Positions 46,951-59,490 of a stretch of DNA of 64,000 nt are shown here, in pieces. Under the pieces are notes generated by a model. It was not told where the DNA came from, made no database searches, and saw nothing but the letters and a program-made list of their open reading frames with translations. The number at the start of each line of letters is the position of its first letter. The first letter of the stretch is position 1. Position numbers and translations under genes: made by a program. Location of the stretch: contig NC_081407.1 of the NCBI RefSeq assembly GCF_030272615.1, positions 380,205,179 to 380,269,178 of the forward strand, in the 5' to 3' direction. The DNA comes from Cryptomeria japonica. Its lineage: Eukaryota; Streptophyta; Pinopsida; Cupressales; Cupressaceae.

Positions 46951-49650
46951 TATTGTCTTCTTTTGAGAGATTGGGGATAGGGGAATTCTTTTCATGGATA
47001 CAATAGGTACCTAGCCTTGTGTCTTTGATCTCACCAATGGGATCAAACTGAAATGTGTTTGGCCATTTGTTTAGTAGGCAATCAAGGACCTCTTCCAACT
47101 GATTTGAAAGCTCTCTTACTGAAATATCCTCTTTCTCCTCATGGAGAGTGTAATTCATGTCAATAGGACTGGGAGTATAGGGCTCTATATGATCATTGGT
47201 AATAGGTTTATCCCTAATGATTACTTTGGTGCCATACCTTGCCCTAAACAACATGTGAGACCAATCAGAAGATAGGTATCCACCTATCTTAGCAGTGAAT
47301 TCCCTAGATAGACAAATGGAAAAATAAGCAAGGAGATCAATCACTGAAATGTCTTGCAACACACTACAACCCGAGAAAGCATACAAGATTAGATTTAAAT
47401 CTTTAATGACCCCCACACTTTGAATTGATGTGGATTTAAATCTTTAATGACCCCCACACTTTGAATTGATGTGCCATCAAGTTGTACAACCCCTCTTGTG
47501 ATAGGTTCATATTTGATACCTAGGCGGTTAGTTATTCCCTTAGGCATAACTGAACTACTAGCCCCACTATCTATCATACAATTATGAACAAGCTTATCTC
47601 AATGATAGATAAAAGGGGCGGAGGCTTACTATATTTCTTTTGATTTTCTGCTTCTAACGGATGCACCAATCTCGTAAGAATGGAAGAGATGTTGCCTTTG
47701 TTGGTATCCTCTGCAACATTCATAGATGCATTGGAGGCTTCCTGAAGTAGGTCTCTTTGAGGTGGGATAGCAAGAGCATCCCACATAGATGCATTGAGGC
47801 CGACCCTCTTCATTTGCTCAACAATATTAAAGGGGATGACTACCTTAGTAGAGGTCTTGGTGGCCACCAAGTCCGATTTTGATATGGTAGGGGGCCTTAG
47901 GTGACCCCCCTTGTATGACCTTTTGAATCAAATCTTGCTCTTTATTCAAAGCAACCACCATATCGGGGGTCTTTAGCATTGGAGATTTTATGGATGCCAT
48001 AGATGAAGCCTGGTTTGTTGCAATAGAAGTGACACTAGGGTCTATGGCCCTCCTTTTTGATCTTGTATTGCTGGCCAAACTATCCCCACTTGTCTTATTT
48101 ATTCCATAGAAATCAGCCTCTTGCCAATTCACAAAAGTTGTATGTCCCTGTGGATGACTAGAGCCATCAACCAACTATTTCTGCCCTGATGTTGTTGGTT
48201 CATTTTGTGCTACTAGGGCCTGAGAAAACTCACCATTTTGACAAGCGGCCTATTTATGAGGCTGATTGCATGGAGTACACTAATCTTTCTCCTCAGAAAG
48301 ATTGTTCTGAACTAGCACTAGTGCCTTTGAGGTACTTGTAGCTGAGGGATTCAATCTATTCAAGGGCCTAGCATTACTCCATTGGTTCTGCCCTTGGAAA
48401 TTTGATCTATGTTGCTGATAATTCTGATTTTGGGGTTGATAAGGCCTACTGTTAGCTTGCGGCAACTATCTCTTGACCGAGACCAAATCATTTCCAAACC
48501 CCTGCAGCTGTTGTTGTATAGGACTAATCATTTTCAATATTCAGGCTTCAAGGGAGGCCTGCAACTCCCTAATCTCTAAATATGGTTGAGATAGTGCACG
48601 TGTGAGGAAGTGACTCGTGGATGTCGTTGGTATGATTCCAAAGTTGGCTGTTGTGTAGAAGCCTCTGGAAATAAGTGCATTGGAGGCCTAGGAGACAATT
48701 TTCTTGCCTATATTAATCAATGTTTTGCCCTTATGACAGTATCATATGCCCCCGAGAGATTATCTCCTCCCATAGACTGAATCATAGCTGCAATATCATA
48801 ATTTAAAGCCTTAAGAAAATACAAAAAGGCATGGTTTGATGAAGGATTTTCTAATGATGGGATTCTATCCCATGTATTTTGGAATCATAGTTAAAATCAC
48901 CGATGAATTTATGGGGTGCTCTTTTGATTGTAGTTAGTTGCTCCATAAGTGACGAATGATCACTTTTGTCTTCGAAATGCTTGTACAATTTATCCCCTAG
49001 TTCGTAATTACGTATTGTACCAGGAGTTGGCCCTCTATACCACTGAAGGGCTTTCTCTTTGAAATAAGAGGCAATGAGCCTTACTGCTATGTTGTCTTAT
49101 GTAACATAAAAAATGGTACAGATTCTAGACACATCTTCAATGTGTTCCTTAAGAGTGACAAAGGTTTCTCCTATGAAATATGGAATAGCCTTCAAAGATG
49201 GTACTGGAATATCATTCTTTTGGGCAAGAACTAAAGGGTTGCCACCATTAAAGGTGACAAATGTGTGTGCTCTAGGAACTACCATAGCGAATAGGGGTCT
49301 ATTGACATGGTTGGTAGGGCTCCTAGATTGTGTTAATCTTAGGAATGGTGGAGTAGAAAGAGACCTTACGGGTCTAGATGCTTCTATTTGGGTTCCCCTT
49401 ATAGGTGACAAGGAATGACTACCTCTAGTTCTTTTATAATTTGAATATGGAAGTTCAAAGTATTGAAAGTTACCTCTAGAAGATGCTTTGGTTTTTATTC
49501 TTGGCATGTAAGTGGTAGTTGGTTCTCTCCAAGAGTCCAAATTTTATCCTTAGACTTGCCAAGTGCTTCATTAACTGCCTACATAGGTTGGATTGCTAAG
49601 AGTAGCACCAAGTCCTTAGAAAATATGTTGAAAGTGGATCCCATCGGGCG
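46951..49650 (-). mobile_element. Gypsy A gag and protease region, fossil
   Basis: Minus strand. Gag begins just inside the 5' LTR at about 49,640. A gag core stretch with GETFVTLKEHIEDVSRI is near 49,180-49,120. A Gln/Asn-rich segment is at 48,460-48,300, followed by a Cys/His cluster near 48,285-48,240. Protease has the active-site word MIDSGASSSVMPKG from 47,577, continuing with FTAKIGGYLSSDWSHMLF and ARYGTKV near 47,300-47,220, the usual gypsy pattern. Confidence 0.8.
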
Positions 49651-51290
49651 TGGAAACAACCTCTAAGTGTGGGACTTGCGTTGTGAGGTTGAATCTCCAG
49701 AGAAGGATGGCTTCCTCTTCAATCTGATGCAAAGTGTTTGAACAACCCAACACAGATAAAATCCTAATATGTTGGTTTGACAAGGAAAAGGTATAGAAGG
49801 AAGGGATACTGAAAGAAAGGAAAAGGGGTTTGCACCCAGATTGAAATGATGATCTCCCTACCTATGGATGCATAAAACATTCAAACAAATTACCCCATTC
49901 AAACAAATTACCCCAGGTATGCACAATATTATATCCTAATCGATTTCCAAGAAGTAGAGTGACGGTTGAAAAAATCAATACAATGAACTATAGCTAATGA
50001 AAGAAAACAAGAATATATTTAGACAATAGGGTAAGCAAGCTACACAAATTGTAAGAACTGGATACAGGTAGGAAAGATAATTTTATAAATGAAAGGGCAA
50101 GGCAGTTTTTTTACAAGCATAGAGAGACATGGAGAATTATACAAAAGAAAAGAGGAGAAGATCCCCCAAAAGGGTTACAAAATTTTCCTTTATAGGTCAG
50201 ACATAACTCAAAATTGATCATAGCTAGAAACCCCTAACCTCACTGAGAGGTCAGGTTACAAAAAAAATGTAAAAGAGGAAGAAGATAAAACTGAAAGATC
50301 TGATGGCGTGATGAAAACACCTTCGAGAACGTCCTCTACAGTATTGGGAAATGCAAAATCTCCCCGCAAGGAAGATATCTTTGCATGGAATGGGTTTGAG
50401 TACATCTACAGAGCAAAAGTTTTAATAATGCATTAATTGGGCATGCCAACATCCAGAAATCAGCCTACAGAAGTCACCTTGGAGTAAGGGCGATCAAAAT
50501 AGGCAGTTGGATGCAAATCTGATTGAAAATTGGGCCCTAATCACTAACTTTCATGTTATGTGCCTTCTACTCTTGTAGAGCATTCAAATCTTTAATGACC
50601 TTAGGCAGTTTAAAACTCGACCATTGGTTCTATCATCTCACGTGAAGATGGATGTGTGAGATGGTGCCACATAGCTCCTCATGGGGTCAAAGATAATTTA
50701 AAACATCATTGTTATATTTCCCTTAAATGATGATCTGATGATCATAAGTGACTGACGTGACACTCTGGACCCACGTCTCACCCTGTCGTTTGACCGTCAA
50801 GCCTTCTTGGCTTTTCGCCAAGCATGGCCTTTTAGCTAGACAAAAGATCACCTCCATCGCCCCTTGGAAACTTGGTCAAAAAGTCATTTCATTGTGATAA
50901 GCCATGAGACTTTCCGAAAACTGGCATGTCACTAAGAGAAGGGTCTTCGGCAAGACCGAAAATGCATCCTATCACCTTGGAAGGTTAAGCCGAAAAGGGT
51001 CCATGTTGCTTCACCCTGTGGGATAGCGAGATGATGACCCACATCTCATTTTGTCTTATCCAGCAATAATCATTCGGCCTGACCTATGACTGTGCGATGG
51101 AAAGAAAGGATCTGACTTCCTTGTCTTCCTACCATCCCACATGGTATGGAACCTAAACTTTCCAAACACTTAGCTAGCTGCACTGAAACTGGTTGTCGAA
51201 TAACATGCAATGTCAATAAAAGGATGGTAAATAACATGATATATTATTCGCATGAGGTGTTGGTGTTATAATAAGACACAGTTCAATTTT
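49651..51290 (-). repeat. Gypsy A 5' LTR, interrupted by copia B
   Basis: It starts tggaaacaacctc at 49651 and matches 41,801-43,115 with indels; an extra stretch near 50,310-50,480 has no counterpart in the other LTR. At about 51,290 the match ends and the copia B LTR begins, so the remainder of this LTR, if it survives, lies beyond the inserted elements. Confidence 0.8.
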
Positions 51291-52485
51291 TGGGATCCAA
51301 GAACACTGAGAGGGGGGGTGAATCAGTGTTCTACTATAATGATTAAATTTGACCTTGTTAACACAACAACTCACCAATCGGTAAACATAAAAGCAGATAA
51401 CAACAAGTAATAATGCAACCGCATAGATGAACACCATAAAACCACAAATTTATACATGGAAAACCTCAATGAGGAAAAACCACGGTGGGATTGGAGACCC
51501 ACGATATCTATCCACTGATCAGATGAATAAATATTACAAGAAGGGGCCTGCACATGTAGGAAGGCCAACAACCTACAACGCACCGCTCATCACAAAAGGA
51601 GTTTCACTGACTACAGAAAACATGGGACTACTATCCGGAATGAAGATTGAACTATTGGAATAGCATCTCCTATGCCTAAGTACAGTTCTAGTTAAGCTCA
51701 ATGTCGGAGGTCTCAAACCTTTTACACAAACCCAATTCGATCGCCTATGATTGACCAAACCTTCTGCATATAATTACAACTTTATTTGCACATAGATAAT
51801 TCCATAACCATAATCCCATACCACGATCTACAAAGAGATATTACATCATATTTATACCAACCTGGGACCTAAACAATTAGGTTGTCCACCTAAAAGATAA
51901 TACAATAAATCCATTACATGAACTCGTAAACCAATGATAATCCAAGTTGGCCTAAGACTGAAACAACATTAACCAAACAATAAATCCAACCAGTAAGGCA
52001 TCAGGAGAATCCACCAACACGTTACATAAACTGGTCCATAACCTAGCATAATAAGACGAGACCTAAAATATGTCGCCATAAGCCAAATGAAATACCACCG
52101 ATCAAATGGAACATGGACATGATAACCATCAACATCATGAAAAACTTCTTGAAGCCGCACCAACGCCAGTTATCGAATCCATCAAAAGATCTTCAACGAA
52201 GCTTTGCCTGTAGAACCCTTATCAGTAACCAAAAGGCTTACTAGAGCATATGATATCTTACGAATCACCAAATCCCAAACCAACTGAATGTGATATGCAT
52301 CTGAATAACATGAATGACCGAACCAAAATAATTCCACCAATCAAAACATACTGAAGACAAATCTCCTAGTCATCATCAAAGTCCAACCACTCTATCAGAA
52401 CCCGGTAGATAACCAAAGAAGCTAGTGTTGACATCAATGACAAACATCAATGCAACACATAATCAATTCCTCCAAATTTCCAACA
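51291..52485 (-). repeat. Copia B 3' LTR
   Basis: 1,195 bases, starting tgggatccaagaacactgag and ending ccaaca in plus orientation. One base further is the purine tract at 52,487-52,498 (caaagggggaga on the minus strand). The segment gagagggggggtgaatcagt near its start also occurs, slightly changed, at the start of the copia A LTRs. Confidence 0.82.
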
Positions 52486-55132
52486 ATCTCCCCCTTTGGC
52501 ATTGATGGCAACACCAGATGTGAAAAACTTTCAAGTGCCAAGAAGTACCAAACAAGTCTCCCCTAATGGAAGACATCCAACAAATGATATATCAATGAAG
52601 TTCTGAAATAATTATCTTTGTACCAATTAGGCATCCATAGACCTGAACCAAACTCCCCCAATGTGATACAACCAATTTGAAAAATCTATTCCTCCCCTTT
52701 TGACTGATATCTTTGTTAGGCTCTATTTTTTACATGTACATCTCTCCCCCTTTGACATCAATGCCATAAATTTGACATAAACATCAAAGAAAAATCATAA
52801 AACCTCTTAACCACACAACTGACTACTCCCCCTGAGTAGTAGTACCAACTCATCAATCCAGAATGCATGATATATCTAACAATGCATACCGGACTGATGC
52901 CAATCCGCATCACTCAAGTCTCAACCGGAGGGGTAGAGACCTCCAATTTGTCTAAAGTACTCAAATTATTCCTTGGGCAAAGGTTTAGTGAAGATATATG
53001 CAACTACTCTTTAGTGTTCACATAAACCAATCTGACTTCATTTGCTTCCACCTTTTCCTTCAAAAGTTATAATTGATTGATATGTGCTTTGTCTTAGAAT
53101 GAAATATTGGATTCTTTGATATGTCAATAGCAGCAGAGTTATCATAGTGAATAACTACTGGTTCATTGCAATCTACTCTTATTTCCTTCAGCATTTGCTT
53201 CATCCATAGAACTTGTGTACAACTAGTAGCAGCAACAACATAGTCAACTTCAGTAGTAGATAAAGAAGTACATGATTGTTTCTTGCTGATCCATGAGACA
53301 AGTTTCTTTCCAAGAAAGAAAGCTCCAATGGATGTGCTTTTTTGGTTACCTATATCTCCATCCCAATCTGTATCTGAATATGCACATAGTGTAAAGTCAT
53401 CATAAACCATAAACCATACCTAAAAAATCCTTGAAAATATATAAAAATCATAGCTACCGGAGAAAGGATTAAACATACTCAATTCCTTCCTTTTGAAAGT
53501 ATCCTTTGCAAACCAATCAAGCCTTTCTCCTCACAACTTAACCATCTCCATTCAATTTTATTCCTAAAAACAAATTTAGTTCCAATAACATTCTATCTGA
53601 TCCAATTCCTCTTCCATAGCTTTCATCCAACATCCATCCTTACTTGCTTCATCTAATGATGTCGGTTCAATTAAAGAAATTAAGCATACCTCATCACCTA
53701 CCAACCTTCTCCTTGTCCAATTATTTGATCTTCTAAATGATTCAACCTTACATACCTAGGAGTCTTCTAACTCTATGTTTCTCTGCCTCGATCTTTAGTT
53801 ACTATTGAATTTTATGATATTGTCAGAGTAACTGGTTCAACATTTTGTTCTGGTACAAATGTTATCGGACTAGCTATGATCAATTCCACTTCTAGTTCTC
53901 TCTCATAAGTTCTAATTTGACCTTTGTACTTCTCATCCACCTTGACATTAGCGCTCTCCACAATTCTTTGCAATCTTTTGTTATAAAATCTATATGCTTT
54001 TCTTTTATTTAAATAACCTTCCTTCATCACATCTAGAATCAACCTTTCCAATTCACTACCAAGGATTATGAAATACTTAACTATAGATGTATGACCAAAC
54101 CATAACTCATAATGTGACTTATCGGTAAACCAAACTAGATCAAAGATCCAAGATCCAACAAATCTTCACTGGTTAACCTTCAAGATGACTACTCCAAAAT
54201 TTGAAATAGGATTTCAAACCACTACTAGGGCCAATGCAAGATTTCTCATTAATTTGCCTATCCCTAAGGTGAATGCCTTAGATATCATATGAGTTTCCTG
54301 TCAGTTGAGTAACTAGGGTATATGCTTCAGCCGGAAGAACATATGGGGAATTTGATTCTGCCAGTTGATCCTCGGACTTCATAACCCACTTCTTCTCATG
54401 CTCCTTCCAAATATCATCAATCTTCTATTTTCCCTTCTCATTATTTCTTGCCGGTAAGTTCTTGCTTCTGCAAAATTTAGCAATACGTCCTACATTTTTG
54501 CATCTATAACAAATGACATTGTTTTTTCTAAATTGCCTTACTATAACCTTGACCATTCCTTGACCTACATTGATTAGCCATATGCCCAAAATTTTCACAT
54601 GCATGAAATTTTACATTCATTCTACAATCTGTTGTCCTATGACCATACTTTTTGCAATTAAAACACTGACCAGTACCTGAATTATTATTATGATTGACTC
54701 TATTTCTGAATTGGCTTCCCATATGACCAAACTTATTGCAAACAAAGAATCTACCATTAAATTTATGTGCATTGGGTTGCCTTACTGATGACCTCTAATT
54801 CCAGTTGACTGGTGAATTCTCCCGATTGTTCTTCTAACCGAATGTGTCATCATATAATTACAACTTTATTCGCACACAAATAATTCCATAACCATAATCC
54901 CATACCACTATCTACAAAGAGATCTTACATCATATTTATACCAACATGGGACCTAAACAATTAGGTCGGCCACCTAAAAGATAAATCAATAAATGCATTA
55001 CATGAACCTACAAACCAATGATAATCCAAGTCAGCCTAAGACCAAAACAACATTAACCAAACAATAAATCCAATTGGTAATGCATCGGGAGCATCCACAA
55101 ACATTTTACATAAACGGGTCCATAACCTAGCA
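51291..55132 (-). mobile_element. Copia B: internally reduced Ty1/copia element, fossil
   Basis: The element reads on the minus strand. Its 3' LTR is 51,291-52,485. A partial 5' LTR (about 54,850-55,132) matches only the middle of the 3' LTR (51,760-52,045). Between them, in element order, are a double zinc knuckle (CFNCKKYGHRTTDC then CENFGHMANQC, near 54,670-54,550), a short integrase-C-terminal-like part (54,050-53,810) and an RNase H (53,410-53,060) with AYSDTDWDGD and KKQSCTSLSTTEVDYVVAA. Much of the usual pol is absent. It sits in the 5' LTR of gypsy A and is itself interrupted by gypsy C. Its purine tract and the sequence next to it nearly match copia A, so the two are related families. 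Confidence 0.82.
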
Positions 55133-56327
55133 ACTAAGGGATAAAACACAATTCAGAGATTGAATATCCTTAATTATCTAACTTTTCCTATGGCAAAGGC
55201 CCATTTAGTTATCAACGAGGGATGTAAACTTGAAATGGGCCAGCACTGTATGTGCACTAAGTTCATATTGCAACCATTTTATATAACTGCAGGAAAGGAA
55301 TTCTTCTTAAAAGAAAAACACACGGAATCTCTAATAAACTAATACTTAATCCTACAACTGGAATTTGCCTTAAATAATTACTATTTAAAAGATAAAGTTC
55401 TAGCGAGCAGCGGGAACTACTCTATTGTCCTAGCTATAGAAACAGACACATGAACTGTTTCCTATGGTTGCAGGAACATACAACTACAGAAAACAACTAT
55501 AACACAAGTATGAAAACTAGTTCAAAACATACCAAGGATTACTCACCAAGTGGGCCCCCTTGAGTATTTCCAGAACTTCAGATTATACTTATCTAATCAT
55601 CCAAAATTACTTGATCTCTTTATTTCATCTTACTGGAAAATACATTCATAACACTGGAAAAATGTGTATTACAAAATACTACATTTTTCTCTGCTATCCC
55701 CGAGAGGAGAGAGATCCCTTTTATTTATAGGAAAGCTTATAACAAACTTCTAACCAACTGCCCACATCCCTATGGAATAGGTGAACATAATTTATTTAAC
55801 AAAAGAAGAAGAAGTCAACACAGGACAGTGGAACATATGTCCTGTAGCTGAGAAAATATAGCATGGCCACCTCCTAGATCTAAGATCCACTGAGAGAAGT
55901 TATAAATGTTTTCATTAATCAATCTACTAAAGAACCGGTCCATTAATCCTAATCATAACTACATTTCCTTGACTGGGTTTGCATTGCGGTTACACACTTG
56001 ATGATCTTTTGAACTGACATCTGTCTTTTCCTCACCGTTGCTGACCCTGCATCAAGATGTTAACACACACAACAACATGTGTATATACCAATGCTAACAT
56101 GATATAACATAAACCAAATTTATAATTAACTTTAGATATTTGCATAGAGAGATCATTTAAAACCACTATATGACACCCTTAGGTGTAGGTTAAACCAATT
56201 TCAAAAACACTTGAAAGGTATCATCTTAGGAAAACATTATAATCCAAATGTCATCTAATCATAAGACCTAAGTAGGAGTATTATATCAAAAATGTATAAA
56301 AAGTAGATCCATTGTTTAGACTCATCA
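55133..56327 (-). repeat. Gypsy C 3' LTR (right edge approximate)
   Basis: Its first 75 bases (actaagggataaaacacaat and on) match the start of the 5' LTR copy at about 63,918-64,000. The outermost 25 or so bases of the LTR are not present here; the copy joins copia B directly. The right edge is placed by a pyrimidine run (tctctccct at 56,328) that would be the purine tract on the minus strand. Confidence 0.6.
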
Positions 56328-56414
56328 TCTCTCCCTAACCTAACTTCTTGTTGATCCTCCAACAACAGGAAAATTTTGGATTCTAGCATTAATTCAGAAA
56401 TTGCCTAGGGTAAC

Positions 56415-58676
56415 CTACCCAGAACCACCATTCTTTAAGCTCCAGTAGAATCCTTTCATTTTCTCCAATCTCTTCCACCTGGTATGTTCTACTGCTTCAC
56501 TGAATGGTGGGTCACTATCTCTGGAGCCCATCAGTGGCCATAGGAGGATTGGAGGCTGAAAATTGAGAGGAAGCCAATGTCGTCCCTTTGTCCTTCCCAA
56601 TTGCTTGTACTTGGGTGCTTTGTTTAATGTTGCATAGTAATTTTGCATAGAGTGTGGCTCGGATTGCTTTTATTCATTTGTGAGGCTATCCCAATATTGG
56701 ACTATATGTTCTTTTGCTTCATGTCCTTCCCTTGGAGCCATCTGTTCATATTCTTTATACACTGCTTCCCTAAGGGGTAGGATTTCCTTTGCATAGTCTA
56801 GTTCATAAACAATCTTTTGCCAATCAAAGTAAAATCACCTGGGTTCTCTCGATTCAGCCCTTAAGGATAATGAAATCTCAAGTTCTTCCTTGTGATGCAC
56901 CTGAAACTGCTCTCCTCTTGATATTTCATTTTGCATCCATGGCATAAGAGCCCTCAACTAAATATCTCCAATGTAAAGGAGAGGATTCCAATTAACATCA
57001 TCAGGGACATCATAGTGATGGACATACAATTCATAGAGTAAGTTTTTGATTTCCATAGGAGATGTCTGAAAAGCACTATAAAATTATTCTAGTGTTTGCA
57101 ATGAAGGACTTAAATCCCTAGCAATCCTCATCATTTGGAAACTGATGTGTTGTTCTTTTAAATATAGATAGTAGACACGAGGAAGAGCTCAGCCTTGCAT
57201 CAGTTGTGGAACCATGGTGGCTATTTTTTCCACCTTAGCTTTAAGTTGGGCTATTTCCTCATCATTCTACTCAATAACCTTCTTCTGCCAGTCAATTATC
57301 ATCTGCATTTTTACTTTCTCCAATTCCCAATCCTCATAAAGAGCAAGTCCCATTGCCTGACTAGTAAGAGAGGTAGGTGGTCTATGAGCAGGCACCCTAG
57401 GTTTTTCCATTTCTATTTTACTCCCTGATTCAATAACCTGCTCTACAACATATGCTAAACTGTTTAGTCTCTCAAAATCTACTTCTTCCTGTAGCTGCTC
57501 TATATTTGGAAGCTCCTCTTCTGTCTGAAGTTGTAGTTCCTGCTCTTCCCCCATATTTTGCAGCCCTTCCTCCTCTTCATGTTCCAATTGAGGTTCATTA
57601 GATGGAGAAGGAGGAATACCATGTTGAAGTTGACTGTATTGATCTCGTTCTGGGGAGTCGAGCAAGATGGTAATTTTTGGCTTAGTTGATTGGTCTTGGT
57701 TTTTATGCTTTTTACGGAGCCTACCACTACTTCTTTGAACTTTTCCTTTTCCAGTTGCAGGACTACTTCCTATAGCCACCTCCTCAACTACATTAACAGT
57801 TTCTGTAGGAACTGGTTTTACAATTCTTCTCTTCTTGGCCACAGGAAGGGGTGCCTTCTCATTTTTACTTTGTATGTCCTTTTGCTCTATATCAGCTTGC
57901 TTTTCTTTTCCCTTTTCCTTCCGTGCAGCAACCCTAGTTTTTCTTAAACCTTTAGGAGGAACCCTTGTTTCAACTTTTGTTTGTAAGGGTTCCTCTGCTG
58001 CAGGAAGATTTTGTTCTAAGGATTTTAACGAGGATGAGGGTTCAAGAGGGGAACCAAGTTCTACAAGGTTTTCTTGTTCCTGTGATGGAAGTGGTTCCTC
58101 TATGACAATGTGCTCTACCCTAAACATTCTGGTTTCAACAAATTCATTCCAAAGCATCATAGAAACATCTCTCAAGGATTTTTTGACTAAAAGCTTAATT
58201 AGACAATGGTGAGAAATAGAGCGAGGCCTACCTTTCTGGGTCTTTGTTGCACTTATAGAAAGAAGGTTGTACAAAAAGCTTGGAACGTTCATCCTTCTTT
58301 TGTGGCGCAGATGACTTAGAATCTTGAAGTGATGAGAATGTAGACATGAAAACCTTCCTTCGCAAGTTAAATATTTTAAGACATACAATGTCACTGCTCT
58401 CCAATCAGGTGGAAGGGATTCTCGCCTAGCTCCTTGCCTATCTACTATTAATGGGGGGTCTTCTAGACATGTAAATTCTACCCTTGCACTGCGTGCATCC
58501 TTGGACTCTGAGTACTTCTCCCCATTTGTTGGTAGCCCAGTTACCTCTACTATCCTTTCCTTTGTAGCCACTACTCTTAAACCTTTTACCTGAGCTTCTC
58601 CATTTAACAATGTGCGGGTAAATTCCCTCACAATTTCTTCATTAAACTTTGTCAACTTTAAGAAATAATCCAGCAA
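56415..58676 (-). mobile_element. Gypsy C extra reading frame downstream of integrase (unknown function)
   Basis: Minus strand, on the 3' side of integrase where Athila-type elements may carry an envelope-like frame. One open frame of 469 codons spans 58,676-57,267; further coding-like sequence continues to 56,415. Residues 1-170 form a domain with FTRTLLNGEAQVKGLRVVAT, EVTGLPTNGEKY and the core LPPDWRAVTLYVLKYLTCEG (residues 88-107), then HSHHFKILSHLRHKRRMNVP. The same core layout occurs at 10.5-11.1 kb. A Pro/Ser/Glu-rich stretch, a basic patch KKRRIVKP that could be a nuclear signal, an acidic Glu/Gln-rich stretch and a helical segment follow. No signal peptide or membrane segment is seen, so it does not look like an envelope protein. 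It may belong with domains annotated as putative plant transposon proteins; I could not verify this. Confidence 0.65.
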
Positions 58677-59490
58677 TCCATTGTTCCTGAATACTGGTTC
58701 ACAATCCTGGTCCTAAAGGAGAACTTCATGGATTGTCGGCTCATGTCGAACAGGTGGACCACTCATCGCAGTGATAACACTTCCAATTTTATAATGGTTA
58801 CAATGGCGTAAATCTATTTAGACACTGCACTAAGTTCCGCATTGCAATGTACTCAATGTGCCTTTCCTTGGTCGGAATCTAGCTACAATCTTAAAATAAC
58901 TCCAAACAGACAGACAAAATAGAATAGAAGATATGACCTCCAACTATAAATTTTGAAAAATACAACGCAATTCGAGAGGACATCACAATTATCTGGCAGA
59001 ATAACCATCAGTGAATTCCCCTCCCCCCCCCAACCTAAGGCTTGACAGGTGTCCACACATGTAGAGGAGGATTAATATAAATGACCATATGTAAAATATC
59101 ATAATGAAAAGTAATATGGTTTAATTATACACATGAAGCAAAAATAATAACACATGAGCGTACCTGATATTACGCGAGAATGACTGCAGCTTGAAGATAT
59201 GACACCGTCATGTATGGAAATTGATGTGATAATGGGTGAAGTGAAAGGAAAGAAATGAGTAAATACAGAAGGAGATATTTATTATGCAGAAAAGTGCTTC
59301 CTTGATATGCGGAAGCATTTATTATGATCATGCAAGATGGATATTAAGATGGAGTGGTGACGGCCAAGCCGTCATCAGTGGCTGTAGGAATCTCGACATG
59401 CTAGGTAGTGGAAAATTATCGTAGGAAGTCATCTTTGCTCAAAGGTTTACGATATAGGCATAGCCGATGACTATTTACTAACAATTTAAA

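Larger units (their letters stand above)
41801..51290 (-). mobile_element. Gypsy A: Ty3/gypsy (Tat-like) LTR retrotransposon, fossil
   Basis: A nearly whole gypsy element on the minus strand. Its 3' LTR lies at the low-coordinate end and its 5' LTR at the high end, the latter interrupted by copia B at about 51,290. Inside, in element order, are gag, protease, an archaeal-type RNase H, reverse transcriptase, gypsy RNase H and integrase. The two LTRs have many substitutions and indels between them, more than in copia A, so this is the oldest of the three stacked elements. It is broken at many places. The dual RNase H points to the Tat branch of non-chromodomain gypsy elements. Confidence 0.88.

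Noticed and set aside
57835-58212. 125-codon plus-strand open frame
   Set aside because: It is the reverse strand of the extra frame of gypsy C, and its composition mirrors that frame.
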